Shown: positions 15,441-24,697 of the stretch, one piece after another | Layout of the letters: each line of letters starts with the position of its first letter | Position numbering within the stretch: position 1 is the first letter of the stretch | Translations under genes and position numbers: made by a program | Source of the DNA: Clostridia bacterium | Lineage (GTDB): Bacteria > Bacillota > Clostridia > Oscillospirales > Acutalibacteraceae | Direction of reading: 5' to 3' | NCBI GenBank assembly: GCA_017403185.1 | Contig: JAFQON010000019.1 | Coordinates: 1 to 64,000, forward strand | DNA: 64,000 nt | Notes under the pieces: generated by a model | The model's input: the letters and a program-made list of their open reading frames with translations, nothing else | The model's database searches: none | Told to the model about the DNA's origin: nothing

Positions 15441-16960
15441 TTTTGTTTCTCCTTTATATAATCGGTCAATGCCGAAATATCAAGCAAATCAATGTTTGCG
15501 GCGGTTGAAATCACATCATGAACCGCTTTGCACATCTTAAGAGTGCCGCCGATTTCGTCGCTTTCGGTGTTGAGCACGATTATCGGGTCGTGAACGCTCA
15601 GCCTGAGCAGAAACCAGCCTTTGCCGTCTGCGGAATTGATTCTGATTCCCTCGTAGTTATCATTGCAGGCTGTCCAGCCCTCATGATTTTTTGCTTCATT
15701 TTCAAAAAGCTCAATGATTTTTTCGCCCTCGGGTCTGAAATCGTCACAGAGGATTTTGAAGCGGAGCTCTTTTTCTTCCTTTGCCTCACGCAGATTTTCA
15801 ATAAGCCCTTCAAGGGTCTGCCCCTTCTTTGCGAGTGCCGCAGCTTCAATGATGAGCTTTGTTATCAGGTATGCGCCGTCATCGAGAAAATAATTTTCGC
15901 TGAATGCAGCGTGACCCGAGGTTTCCATCGCAAGAGGGCAGGGGATGCCGCTTTTGCACAGCTCAATCTGCTTGTTTATAACATTTCTGTAGCCTCTTTT
16001 AAAGCGCAGATGCCTGCCGCCGTTTGCGGCAATGAATTCTGCAAGCCCGTCTGAGGTTACGCTGTCGGTAACGATTGTGCCGCCATTGCAGCCTGTGAGG
16101 GCGATTTTTGATGCGAGTGCAACAAGGCGGTTGCGGTTAATCTCAAAGCCGCCCTTGCCCACACACGCAGCCCTGTCAACATCGGTGTCAAATATCACGC
16201 CGAAATCGGCATTTGCATCAGCCGTTGCCCTTGAAACGCATTCCATTGCCTGCGCATTCTCGGGGTTGGGGGCGTGGTTGGGGAAATTGCCGTCGGGCTC
16301 AAGATAAATGCTGCCCGAGGTGTCTGCGCCGAGAACCTCAAGCACATCCTTTGCATAGAATCCGCCCACGCCGTTGCCCGCATCAACAACAATTTTCATG
16401 CCCTTGAGAGGGTGCTCACGGTCTGCCTTATCGTCAACGCCTTCGATTATCATATTGCGCAGAATTTCAGCGTATCTGCTCATAAAATCGCATTTTTCGC
16501 ATTCTTCGTTTTCGTTGCCGATGAATTCTTCGGCTTCGCCCGCAATTCGGAGTATATCCGCTATATCCGACCCGTCAAGACCGCCGTCACGGGTGAAAAA
16601 CTTAAGCCCGTTTCTGTCCTTGGGGTGATGGCTTGCGGTAATCTGCACCGCACCGTCACAGCCGATGTCAACCGTTGTCATAAACATTGCGGGGGTTGAG
16701 CTTAAGCCGCAATCCGCAACCCTGACGCCGTTTGAAGTGAGAGCCTTTATAACGGCATTTTTTATTCTTTCTGCCGAAAGGCGGCTGTCGTGACCCACCG
16801 AAACATAAAGCCCGTCCTTGCCGGTTTTGTTTTTCAGCCACATTGCAAAGGCGTATGCGCAGCGCATCACCATTTCATCGCTCATATAAAGCGGATTTGC
16901 TTCGTCGCCGAGGGCATAGCCTCTTATGTCGCTGCCGCTTTTGAATTTTGAATAGTCCAT
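15437..16960 (-). CDS. Phosphomannomutase/phosphoglucomutase
   Basis: About 507 residues. Alpha-D-phosphohexomutase signatures are in order: SDIRGYALGDE, TASHHPKDRNGLKF (phosphoserine near residue 110), FDTDVDRAACVG (Mg2+ loop), ETSGHAAF (sugar-binding loop) and a C-terminal phosphate-binding domain. It interconverts hexose 1- and 6-phosphates in the cytoplasm. The partner gene malQ in the same operon makes glucose/maltodextrins, so glucose-1-P to glucose-6-P is a sensible role. Of two ATGs (16966, 16960), the second is 8 bases from AAAGGAG and is preferred. The first overlaps the upstream stop. Confidence 0.93.
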   Translation of the reverse strand: MDYSKFKSGSDIRGYALGDEANPLYMSDEMVMRCAYAFAMWLKNKTGKDGLYVSVGHDSRLSAERIKNAVIKALTSNGVRVADCGLSSTPAMFMTTVDIGCDGAVQITASHHPKDRNGLKFFTRDGGLDGSDIADILRIAGEAEEFIGNENEECEKCDFMSRYAEILRNMIIEGVDDKADREHPLKGMKIVVDAGNGVGGFYAKDVLEVLGADTSGSIYLEPDGNFPNHAPNPENAQAMECVSRATADANADFGVIFDTDVDRAACVGKGGFEINRNRLVALASKIALTGCNGGTIVTDSVTSDGLAEFIAANGGRHLRFKRGYRNVINKQIELCKSGIPCPLAMETSGHAAFSENYFLDDGAYLITKLIIEAAALAKKGQTLEGLIENLREAKEEKELRFKILCDDFRPEGEKIIELFENEAKNHEGWTACNDNYEGIRINSADGKGWFLLRLSVHDPIIVLNTESDEIGGTLKMCKAVHDVISTAANIDLLDISALTDYIKEKQK

Positions 16961-16962
16961 GC

Positions 16963-17646
16963 TCATTCTCCTTTTGAAAAGTATTCGTCGGAAACGCTGA
17001 GAAGGAATTTATACATCGGGGTATACGCTTTATATATACCCCTCATGATTTCGATGATTTTATCGCTTTCAAGGTCGTCAAGCTCGTTGAAGTATACAAT
17101 AAAGCCCACATCCTTGAGATTATAATACCCTTCAAGCCCTTCGGGGCAGCCCGCAAAGGGTCTTTTATAGCTGTTTTTGAAGCATACCGAGCCTGTCATT
17201 TCGCATTTTTTAACGGCTTTTCTGAATTCCTCTGGTCTTTCACGCAGAGCCTTTCTGTAGGTTTCAAGAAGCCCAGGTTCATCGCCGTAAAAGCCGACGC
17301 CGAGCGAATAGCCTGAGGGAGTTACCTCAAACCACATACACGGATAACCTCTCCATTCGTGCTTGGGGCGCATGAACATTATCCACATATTTTCACGGTA
17401 AAGGCGTTTATCCTTGGTGTAGCGTGTGTCACGGCGCACCCTTGACACCATTTTGGTGGGTATTGAATTCATAAGAGGGTCAACCGAGAGCAAATCCTCA
17501 ACAATAATTCCCGCAAGCTGCCTCATGGGCACGGTAACATTTGCTTTTATTTCTTCTTTATGCTCTTCGTAGAATGCCTTGGAATCCCTGAAACGGTTAT
17601 CCGCAAGCAGGAACAGGGCATCACGGGTTATTCCTTTATATTCCAT
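16963..17646 (-). CDS. DUF2461 family protein
   Basis: 227 residues. The DUF2461 pattern is clear: LFLLADNRFRDSKAFYEEHKEE, SRVRRDTRYTKDKRLYRENMWIMFM, FEVTPSGYSLGVGFYG, and YFNELDDLESD near the end. It is cytoplasmic and of unknown biochemical function. It overlaps or abuts both neighbours in the operon. Confidence 0.85.
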   Translation of the reverse strand: MEYKGITRDALFLLADNRFRDSKAFYEEHKEEIKANVTVPMRQLAGIIVEDLLSVDPLMNSIPTKMVSRVRRDTRYTKDKRLYRENMWIMFMRPKHEWRGYPCMWFEVTPSGYSLGVGFYGDEPGLLETYRKALRERPEEFRKAVKKCEMTGSVCFKNSYKRPFAGCPEGLEGYYNLKDVGFIVYFNELDDLESDKIIEIMRGIYKAYTPMYKFLLSVSDEYFSKGE

Positions 17647-17647
17647 A

Positions 17648-18907
17648 TTATATCAGCCCCTTCTTTGCAAGGCCTTCCGCCGCAAGCATGATTGCAACCT
17701 TTGCCGAGTGGAAGTTGATACCGCCCTGCATCCACACGGCAAACGGCTCTCTGAGCGGAGCATCCGCCGAAAGCTCGATTGACGAGCCGAGAATGAATGC
17801 ACCTGCCGCCATGATAACCTTGCTGTCGTAGCCGGGCATATCCCACGGCTCGGGTGTAACATATGAATCAACGGGGGCACCGCTCTGAATTCCCCTGCAG
17901 AATTCAACGAGCCTGTCTGCATTTTCAAGGCAGAGTGCCTGAATGATATCGTGCCTGCTTTCATCGCTTGATGGTGTTACCTTAAAGCCGAATTCCTCAA
18001 ACAGTGCGGCAGCAAACACCGCAGCCTTGAGCGATTCGCCAACAACATGGGGTGCATGGAAAATGCCCATAAACATATTTCTGTTTTCGCCGAGTGTGCA
18101 GCCCACCTCTTTGCCGAGCCCGGGGGTTGTTGCTCTGTAAGCGCAAAGCTCAACAAGCTCTGCCCTGCCTGCTATGTAGCCGCCAGTGCGGGCAATCGAG
18201 CCGCCCGCATTCTTTATAAGAGAGCCTGCCATGAGGTCTGCGCCGACCTCGGTGGGCTCGATTTTTTCAACAAGCTCGCCGTAGCAGTTGTCAACCATAA
18301 CAACCGCATCGCATTTGGAATGAACAAGAGAGGCGATTTCACCGATTTCGTCAACCGAAAGGCTCGGGCGCAGGCTGTAGCCCCTTGAACGCTGAATGTA
18401 TACCATCTTCGGCTTCATTTCAAGCGCCTTTTCAATTGCCGCCATATCGGGTCTGCCGTTTGCGTCAAGGTCAACCTGAGCGTATTTTACACCGAAATCC
18501 TTCAGCGAACCCATTCCTTCGCCGCTGATGCCGATAACACTGTGGATTGTGTCATACGGTGTGCCCGTAACACAGAGCATTGTGTCGCCCGGGCGCAAAA
18601 CTCCGTAAAGCGCAACGGCAAGGGTGTGCGTGCCGCAGGTGAAGCTGTGGCGCACGATTGCATCCTCCGCACCGAAGATATCGGCATAGATGCGGTCAAG
18701 CTTTTCTCTGCCCGTGTCACCGTAGCCGTAGCCCGTTGAGCCTGCAAAATCCGTTTCGCTCACCCTGTTGTTGATGAATGCGCTGAGCACCTTCTGCTGA
18801 TTGTATTCGGCAATTGCATCAATTTCATCAAACTTTGCTCTTGCCTTAATGAGAGCGGCGTCGCTTGCCGCCTTGATTTTATCGCTGAATTCAAAAAATG
18901 CTTTCAT
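17648..18907 (-). CDS. PLP-dependent YnbB/methionine gamma-lyase-like protein
   Basis: 419 residues. It matches the YnbB/aluminum resistance family of Cys/Met metabolism PLP enzymes: SGSTGYGYGDTGREKLDRIYADIFGAE (in part), GTPYDTIHSVIGI, VMVDNCYGELVE, and GSLIKNAGGSIARTGGYIAG with the probable PLP Lys near residue 230. The fold is aspartate aminotransferase type I. Substrate and true reaction are unsettled for the family; a C-S lyase is the default prediction. It lies 3 bases from malQ and 1 base from DUF2461. Confidence 0.88.
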   Translation of the reverse strand: MKAFFEFSDKIKAASDAALIKARAKFDEIDAIAEYNQQKVLSAFINNRVSETDFAGSTGYGYGDTGREKLDRIYADIFGAEDAIVRHSFTCGTHTLAVALYGVLRPGDTMLCVTGTPYDTIHSVIGISGEGMGSLKDFGVKYAQVDLDANGRPDMAAIEKALEMKPKMVYIQRSRGYSLRPSLSVDEIGEIASLVHSKCDAVVMVDNCYGELVEKIEPTEVGADLMAGSLIKNAGGSIARTGGYIAGRAELVELCAYRATTPGLGKEVGCTLGENRNMFMGIFHAPHVVGESLKAAVFAAALFEEFGFKVTPSSDESRHDIIQALCLENADRLVEFCRGIQSGAPVDSYVTPEPWDMPGYDSKVIMAAGAFILGSSIELSADAPLREPFAVWMQGGINFHSAKVAIMLAAEGLAKKGLI

Positions 18908-18910
18908 ATT

Positions 18911-20344
18911 TTACCTTCTGTATATTCTGTTAAGTGATTTGAAAAATTCCTTGTCAGCTTTTTCAAGCTGTTCTTTTGTAACTCGGTAGCTCCAGTTGCC
19001 GCTTGCAACTCCGGGAGTATTTATTCTTGTGTCTGAGCCGTACATCAGAAAATCCTGAACGGGAATTATCGCAAGGTCGCTCACGCTTGAGAATACCGCA
19101 CGCAGCAGCAGGGGAGTTGCGCCGCCCCAGTCGCCGCCCGAAAATCCGCAGTAATCGAGCGCACGGCTTCTCACGGCATCCTCACTTTCCCAAAGGAAAC
19201 CGAAGAGAGTATTATTATCATGCGTGCCCGAATAGGCAACGGAATTTCTTATATAGTTGTGGGGCATATGGATGCTGTTGCTGTCATCAAGAAAACCGAA
19301 CTGGAACACCCTCATTCCGGGGAAGCCGCTTTCATCAACAAGAGCACGCACTTCATCGGTTATATCTCCGAGGTCTTCTGCGATAATCAGCTTATCCTCA
19401 TGACCCTCTTTAATCGCATTCACAAGCTCAATGCCGGGGCCTTTTACCCAAACGCCGTTTTTTGCGGTTGTTTCCTTCGCATCAACCGACCAATAAGCCT
19501 CAATCGCCCTGAAATGGTCAATTCTCACGCCGTCAAACATGGTCAGTGCGTGGTTGATTCTCTCTTTCCACCAGCCGAAGCCCGTCTTTTTCAGCTCATC
19601 CCAATCATAAAGCGGGTTGCCCCAAAGCTGACCGTCTTCAGCGAAATAATCGGGCGGCACGCCCGCAACTCTCTCGGGGTAGCCCTTTTCGTTAACCTGA
19701 AACAGCCCTTTGTTTTCCCACACATCGCAGCTGTCGTCGGAAACATAAATGGGGATGTCGCCTATGATGCTCACGCCCTTTGAATTGGCGTATTCCTTGA
19801 TTTCAGCCCACTGAGTGAAGAATTCATACTGAATGAACTGCCACATTCCGAGAGTTTCGGTGTCGGTGATTTCATTTGATTCCCACTCCTGCCAGGGCTT
19901 GTTGCCGTTTTGCTCACGCAGGGTCATAAATCTGCAGAATGCCTCAAGGCGGGGATGACTTTCAATGAATTCGTCAACCTTTTTCGTATCACTGAAATTC
20001 AGATAAGCCTTTCTCAAAAGAGCCATACGCTCCCTGCCGAGCCTTTCAAATTCGCAGGAATAGGGCGTATTCTGCTTTGCGTTTTCAAGGTCAGCCTTTG
20101 AAATCAGACCGTCAGCAAAGAGCTTTTCGGGGTCGATAAAATAAGGGTTTCCGCCGAAAGCGGAGAAGGATTTGTAAGGGGAGTTATATTCATCGGTAAC
20201 CGTGAAGGGCAGCACCTGCCACACGGAGAAGCCTGCATCCCTGATAAAATCTATGAATTCAAACGCACTTTTGCCGAATGTGCCGATTGAATAATCGCCG
20301 TAAAGCGATGAAATGTGCATTAAAATGCCGCTTTGTCGTTTCAT
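18911..20344 (-). CDS. malQ: 4-alpha-glucanotransferase (amylomaltase)
   Basis: 477 residues from the ATG at 20344. GH77 signatures: RQSGILMHISSLYGDYSIG, GDIPIYVSDDSCDVW, GVPPDYFAEDGQLWGNPLYDW, FDGVRIDHFRAIEAYW (nucleophile Asp), IIAEDLGDIT (acid/base Glu) and YSGTHDNNT (transition-state Asp). It transfers alpha-1,4-glucan segments between maltodextrins and frees glucose in the cytoplasm. It is the first gene of a seven-gene operon. An upstream ATG (20368) would place the ribosome site inside the gene, so it is rejected. Confidence 0.95.
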   Translation of the reverse strand: MKRQSGILMHISSLYGDYSIGTFGKSAFEFIDFIRDAGFSVWQVLPFTVTDEYNSPYKSFSAFGGNPYFIDPEKLFADGLISKADLENAKQNTPYSCEFERLGRERMALLRKAYLNFSDTKKVDEFIESHPRLEAFCRFMTLREQNGNKPWQEWESNEITDTETLGMWQFIQYEFFTQWAEIKEYANSKGVSIIGDIPIYVSDDSCDVWENKGLFQVNEKGYPERVAGVPPDYFAEDGQLWGNPLYDWDELKKTGFGWWKERINHALTMFDGVRIDHFRAIEAYWSVDAKETTAKNGVWVKGPGIELVNAIKEGHEDKLIIAEDLGDITDEVRALVDESGFPGMRVFQFGFLDDSNSIHMPHNYIRNSVAYSGTHDNNTLFGFLWESEDAVRSRALDYCGFSGGDWGGATPLLLRAVFSSVSDLAIIPVQDFLMYGSDTRINTPGVASGNWSYRVTKEQLEKADKEFFKSLNRIYRR

Positions 20345-20377
20345 ATTAAGGTAACACCTCTCGGTCAAATTTAGTAA

Positions 20378-20386
20378 ATTATAGCA
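20378..20386 (-). promoter_or_regulatory. Extended -10 promoter of the malQ operon
   Basis: The minus strand reads TGCTATAAT, an extended -10 box, with only a weak -35 (TTTATT) 17 bases upstream. It lies about 35 bases before the malQ ATG, back to back with the promoter at 20424. Confidence 0.6.
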
Positions 20387-20423
20387 TATAAGGTAATAAA
20401 AATAAAGTAATTTCGCAAAAAAC

Positions 20424-20452
20424 TTGATATTTTATTAAATAACGAGTAGAAT
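20424..20452 (+). promoter_or_regulatory. Promoter of the SIS-GH84 operon
   Basis: TTGATA and TAGAAT are separated by 17 bases, about 30 bases before the ATG at 20483. GGAGG precedes that ATG. Confidence 0.8.
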
Positions 20453-20482
20453 AAAATAAATGATTTTTCGGAGGCAGGTAAA

Positions 20483-21220
20483 ATGTCAAAGGCAACAGAA
20501 TATTTTGAGAATCTTCAGAGGATAATTTCACGAATCGCAACGGAGCAGCTGCAGAATGTTGAGAATGCCGCCCGTGCGGTTGCGGATACACTTGAAAACG
20601 GCGGCAGAATACATACCTTCGGCACGGGTCATTCGCATATGCTTGCAGAGGAGATTTTTTACCGTGCAGGCGGTCTTGTGAATGTTAACCCCATTCTTGA
20701 AACGGGGCTGATGCTTCACGAAAGCGCTTCAAAAAGCACCGAGCTTGAAAGGCTTGAGGGTTATGCGGAGATACTTTTTGAAACTCACTCAATAAAAAGC
20801 GGCGACATACTTTTCCTTTACTCAAATTCCGGCAGAAACGGCGTTGCAATTGATTTTGCAATTATCGCCCGTGAAAGAGGAGTAAAAACCGTTGTTATAA
20901 CAAACATGGAGCACACCCTTCAGGGCAAATCAAGGCATTCGAGCGGCAAAAAGCTTTATGAGCTCGGTGATATTGTTATTGATAACTGCGGCTGCATGGG
21001 CGATGCTTCAATGGAGATAAAGGAAATCGGCAGAAATGTTGCTCCCACCTCAACCGCAGCAGGTGCTGCCATACTCAATGCGATTGAAGCAAGAGCGGTT
21101 GAAATGATGGTTGCCGACGGCTTCACTCCCGAGGTCTTTTCAAGCAGTAATGTTGACGGCGGCGATGAGATAAACAACGCCTTTGTTAAAAAATATATCA
21201 AGGAGATCAAGTCGTTATGA
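20483..21220 (+). CDS. SIS-domain sugar-phosphate protein (UPF0309-like)
   Basis: 245 residues. One SIS domain: GGRIHTFGTGHSHMLAEEIFYRAGG (first phosphosugar loop, about 40-65, shown in part), ILFLYSNSGRNGVAIDFAI (second loop, Ser/Gly-rich) and a C-terminal helix bundle with RNVAPTSTAAGAAILNAIEA. The family includes isomerases, etherases and regulators of amino-sugar phosphates such as GlcNAc-6-P and MurNAc-6-P. It overlaps GH84 by 4 bases (ATGA), which suggests handling of the released N-acetylhexosamine phosphate. The exact reaction is not predictable. Confidence 0.87.
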   Translation: MSKATEYFENLQRIISRIATEQLQNVENAARAVADTLENGGRIHTFGTGHSHMLAEEIFYRAGGLVNVNPILETGLMLHESASKSTELERLEGYAEILFETHSIKSGDILFLYSNSGRNGVAIDFAIIARERGVKTVVITNMEHTLQGKSRHSSGKKLYELGDIVIDNCGCMGDASMEIKEIGRNVAPTSTAAGAAILNAIEARAVEMMVADGFTPEVFSSSNVDGGDEINNAFVKKYIKEIKSL

Positions 21221-22881
21221 TTTATCCTGCTTTTCAAAAAACGGATATTGCAGAATGGATTGAGTTTTCTCCCGAAAAAGTGCTCATAAACGGCTTTGAC
21301 AGAGAGTATGCGTCGGAGTTCCTGACCGATAAATGCGCCGACAGCTGTAAAGGCAATGCACTTTATATAGACATAATCAAGTCAAACACAAAAGCTGTTG
21401 AATACATTGATGAAAGCTGCAGAGTAACTGACGAAAAATATCTGCTCTCAGCCGAAAAATGTGATGGCGGAGTGCACCTTTGGGTTACAGTGTCCTGCCG
21501 CAAAAGTCTGTTCCGTGCGCTGTGCAGAATCAAGGGCATGCTCAAGGAGAAAAAATTCTTCATCGGCACTGCCGAGGATTACCCGCTGTTTGCCGAAAGG
21601 GGCTATATAGAAGGGTTCTACGGCAATCCGTGGAGCTTTGAAAACCGAAAAATGATGATAGAATTGCTGTCACACTACGGTATGAACACCCATTATTATG
21701 CCCCGAAGGATGACCCTTATCACAGGGATAAATGGGAAGAATTATACCCTGAAAAAGAGCTTTCAGAGCTTTCTGCAATGCTTGAAATCTGCAACAAAAA
21801 TTTTGTTGATTTTTACTATTGTATTGCTCCCGGACTGAGCATGAAATATTCTTCTGAAGAAGATTTTTGTAAGCTCGCTTGTAAAGCAGAACAGCTTTAC
21901 AGCATTGGAATAAGAAATTTCGGGCTGCTCGTTGACGATATCCCCGAAAACCTCTATTTTGATGAGGATAAAGCCGTTTTCAGCGGCGAAGCAGTCAATG
22001 CTCACATATATCTTTGCAACAGATTTTACGGTTATTTAAAAAATCTCAGCCCCGATTGCAGGCTGACCGTCTGCCCTCTGCAATACCACGGCAAGGGCGA
22101 TGAATATTATATCTCAAAGCTCGGCAAGGGTCTTGCCGGCGGCATAAAAATTTTCTGGACGGGCAAAAACATCTGCTCTCAGGAGCTCACCGTGCGTGAA
22201 GCGGTTATTTTTGAAAACTCAACCAACCGCAAGCCGCTCTACTGGGACAACTTCCCCGTTAACGATGCCGAGATGTATAACGAAATGCACATCGGCTACA
22301 TAAACGGCAGGGAGAAGGACTTATACCGTTATTCCGACGGTATAATTTCAAACACAATGGAGTATTGCCTTTCAAGCAGAATTCCTCTGCTTACCGTGTG
22401 CGATTATCTGTGGAATCCCGTGGCTTATAACGGCTTCGACTCGTGGCACAAGGCGTGCGAAATCATTTTCGGCGGGGAGAAAGAAACGCTCATGCCGTTT
22501 TTTGACAATCTTCTCACATCCTGCCTTAAGGTTGAGAATTCGCCGATGCTCAACGCCTGCCTCTATGATGCTCAGCAGAGCTTCTACGGCGGCGATATTG
22601 ACGGCGCAAAGGCTGCACTTGCAGAATACATTTTAAAGCTCGAAAAATGCTGTCAATACCTTGAAAGCGTTGATAATCCTGCAATTCGGGAGCTTTCACC
22701 GTGGGCTGAGAAGCAGAAAATCGCACTTGATATGATAAAATCCGCAGCGGTGATTCTTGAAAATAACGGTGAGGAGAATAAATCGAAGCTCCGTGATTTG
22801 CTCCGCAAATACCTCAACCATTCAAAAACTCTCTGCGATTTTTCGCTGCAGAGCTTTGCCGAAAGGATGCTGACACTGTGA
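21217..22881 (+). CDS. GH84 beta-N-acetylglucosaminidase/O-GlcNAcase-like
   Basis: 554 residues. The GH84 catalytic barrel is clear from about residue 120: ERGYIEGFYGNPWSFENR, LSHYGMNTHYYAPKDDPYHR, LLVDDIPENL (adjacent catalytic Asp pair for substrate-assisted hydrolysis, near 245), FWTGKNICS and PLYWDNFPVND. Homologs are NagJ-type hyaluronidases/O-GlcNAcases. It should release beta-GlcNAc. Known clostridial members are usually secreted with binding modules. This one has neither a signal peptide nor extra modules, so it is probably cytoplasmic. Second gene of a four-gene overlapping operon. Confidence 0.9.
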   Translation: MIYPAFQKTDIAEWIEFSPEKVLINGFDREYASEFLTDKCADSCKGNALYIDIIKSNTKAVEYIDESCRVTDEKYLLSAEKCDGGVHLWVTVSCRKSLFRALCRIKGMLKEKKFFIGTAEDYPLFAERGYIEGFYGNPWSFENRKMMIELLSHYGMNTHYYAPKDDPYHRDKWEELYPEKELSELSAMLEICNKNFVDFYYCIAPGLSMKYSSEEDFCKLACKAEQLYSIGIRNFGLLVDDIPENLYFDEDKAVFSGEAVNAHIYLCNRFYGYLKNLSPDCRLTVCPLQYHGKGDEYYISKLGKGLAGGIKIFWTGKNICSQELTVREAVIFENSTNRKPLYWDNFPVNDAEMYNEMHIGYINGREKDLYRYSDGIISNTMEYCLSSRIPLLTVCDYLWNPVAYNGFDSWHKACEIIFGGEKETLMPFFDNLLTSCLKVENSPMLNACLYDAQQSFYGGDIDGAKAALAEYILKLEKCCQYLESVDNPAIRELSPWAEKQKIALDMIKSAAVILENNGEENKSKLRDLLRKYLNHSKTLCDFSLQSFAERMLTL

Positions 22882-23393
22882 ACAAAATAAAAAATCCCGC
22901 TCTGCGTGAAGCGTATGAGCGGTTATACCACAAAACGCCCCTCGGATTTTACAACTGCGGCAGGCTGTGTGACGGCCTTTGCTGCAGGGGCGATGAGCAG
23001 GGAATGTGGCTTTTCCCTTATGAAGAGGAGCTTTTCAGGGAGAAGGAGGGCTTCACGGTGTGTGAAACCGAGGGCAACCACGGTTATCCCATGGTAATCT
23101 GCTCGGGTGAGTGCAACAGAGCCGAGCGACCGCTTGCCTGCCGCATTTTTCCGCTTTTCCCCTTGATAATTGAGGATGAGGGCAAAATCCGCATCAAGGT
23201 TATCTATGACCCGAGGGCAGGTATGTGCCCGCTTGCAAGGCAGAATAAGGAGCTTGACACCTCGTTCATCAAGGAGGTCAGGAAGGCGACACGCTACCTT
23301 ATCCGTGATGAAGAAATTCTGGAATATATGAAGGCGGTGAGCCTTGAGCTCATTGAAATCATCGAATTACAGCGCAGGCTTGGTGAAATATAA
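22878..23393 (+). CDS. YkgJ-like Cys-cluster protein
   Basis: 171 residues with a GTG start overlapping the GH84 stop. Conserved cysteines fit the YkgJ zinc/iron-chelating family: CGRLCDGLCCRGDE, ICSGECNRAERPLACRIFPLFP and AGMCPLARQ. The RPLACRIFPL block is diagnostic of that group. The family is thought to hold a metal or Fe-S cluster; function unknown. It sits between a glycosidase and a CapA-like protein. Its presence here could mean a redox or metal-dependent modification step, but that is speculation. Confidence 0.75.
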   Translation: MNKIKNPALREAYERLYHKTPLGFYNCGRLCDGLCCRGDEQGMWLFPYEEELFREKEGFTVCETEGNHGYPMVICSGECNRAERPLACRIFPLFPLIIEDEGKIRIKVIYDPRAGMCPLARQNKELDTSFIKEVRKATRYLIRDEEILEYMKAVSLELIEIIELQRRLGEI

Positions 23394-24697
23394 TGAAAAG
23401 ATTATTTAATATTTTATTTATAGTAACATTTATATTATGTACCTTCAGTTCGTGTATGCCGAAGCTCAGCGATGAGTATGCGCAGGAGCTGCAGGCTCAG
23501 GCTCAGGCATTTGATTATGCCGATGCGGCGCAGCGTATCAGTGACGGCACGGGTGTCGGCATGACCGCTGATTTTCTTGAAACCCTCGGCGAAGAAACTG
23601 CGCAGGCATTGCTCAATGAAATTGACAGCGGAGCATACACCGAGCTTTCCTGGTTGAGGCTGACGGGTTATTCCCGCCATGTTATCGCCGATATGATTTC
23701 GGGCAATATCAATGCCGATAATGTTGCCGATTTCGGCAATAACGGCAGTGACAGCTTCACGGTATCGTTTGTGGGGGATATTCTTTTTGACCCCGATTTC
23801 AGACCTATGGTGCACGCATCGCAGATGGGCGGAGTGCTCAACTGTATTGACAGCGCCGTTGTGGATTATCTTAAATCATCGGATGTTTTTCTTATAAACA
23901 ACGAGTTTTCGCTCGGTGACAGAGGGGCGCCGCTGCCGGGCAAGACATGGACCTTTCAGGTTGACCCCGCAAGGCTTTCGCTTTATGAGGATATGGGTGT
24001 TGACATCGTGTCGCTTGCCAATAACCATGTGTATGACTACGGCATCGAGGGCTTTGAGGATACTTTAAAGTATCTTGATGAAGCGGGAATTCCCCGAGTG
24101 GGCGCAGGCATGGACCTTGGCGAGGCTGCTGAGGGATATTATTTCATCGTCAACGGCATAAAGGTCGGTATTGTTGCCGCAAGCTGTGCGGAGAAAAAAT
24201 TCTTCACTCCCGTTGCAACCGAAACAGAGCCGGGCGTTATGGGCACCTATGACACAACTGAATTCATCAAGGCAATCAAGGCGGCGGATTCTCAGTGCGA
24301 TGTGCTTGTTGCCTATGTGCATTGGGGCACTGAAAACACCACCGTGCTTGATGAGGAGCAGAAATCCTTTGCCCGTGAATATATTGATGCGGGCGTTGAT
24401 GCCGTTATCGGCGGTCATACCCACTGCCTTCAGGGCATGGAATTCTACAACGGCAAGCCGATAGTTTACAGCGTGGGCAATTTCTGGTTTAACAGCAAGA
24501 GCCTTGATTCCTGCGTTATTACCCTCAGAATTGATAAAGAATTAAAAACAGAAGCCTTCATCGTACCCCTTGAGCAAAAGGGATGCGAAACAAGGCTTCT
24601 GACAGAGGACTCAGAGAGAAGGGCTTTGTTTGACAGGGTTGAGAGCTATGAGCCGCAGGGCGTAAGCATAGCCGATGACGGACTCATTACTCCTTAA
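23393..24697 (+). CDS. CapA-family lipoprotein (metallophosphatase fold)
   Basis: 434 residues. Signal peptide MKRLFNILFIVTFILCTFSSC with a lipobox Cys at residue 21. A helical linker region (about 30-115) precedes the PGA_cap domain: FTVSFVGDILFD, FLINNEFSL, VDIVSLANNHVYDYG, VAYVHWGTENT, VIGGHTHCLQGMEFYNGKPIV (in part) and YSVGNFWF. Metal-binding His/Asp/Asn residues of the calcineurin-like fold are in place. CapA/PgsA proteins take part in poly-gamma-glutamate or cell-envelope polymer handling at the outer membrane face. No pgsB or pgsC lies nearby. The start overlaps the previous stop (TAATG) and the end overlaps the convergent MGMT gene by 4 bases. Confidence 0.9.
   Translation: MKRLFNILFIVTFILCTFSSCMPKLSDEYAQELQAQAQAFDYADAAQRISDGTGVGMTADFLETLGEETAQALLNEIDSGAYTELSWLRLTGYSRHVIADMISGNINADNVADFGNNGSDSFTVSFVGDILFDPDFRPMVHASQMGGVLNCIDSAVVDYLKSSDVFLINNEFSLGDRGAPLPGKTWTFQVDPARLSLYEDMGVDIVSLANNHVYDYGIEGFEDTLKYLDEAGIPRVGAGMDLGEAAEGYYFIVNGIKVGIVAASCAEKKFFTPVATETEPGVMGTYDTTEFIKAIKAADSQCDVLVAYVHWGTENTTVLDEEQKSFAREYIDAGVDAVIGGHTHCLQGMEFYNGKPIVYSVGNFWFNSKSLDSCVITLRIDKELKTEAFIVPLEQKGCETRLLTEDSERRALFDRVESYEPQGVSIADDGLITP

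Noticed and set aside
24169-24464. 97-codon frame inside capA
   Set aside because: Shadow frame with no ribosome site; the CapA motifs occupy the true frame.
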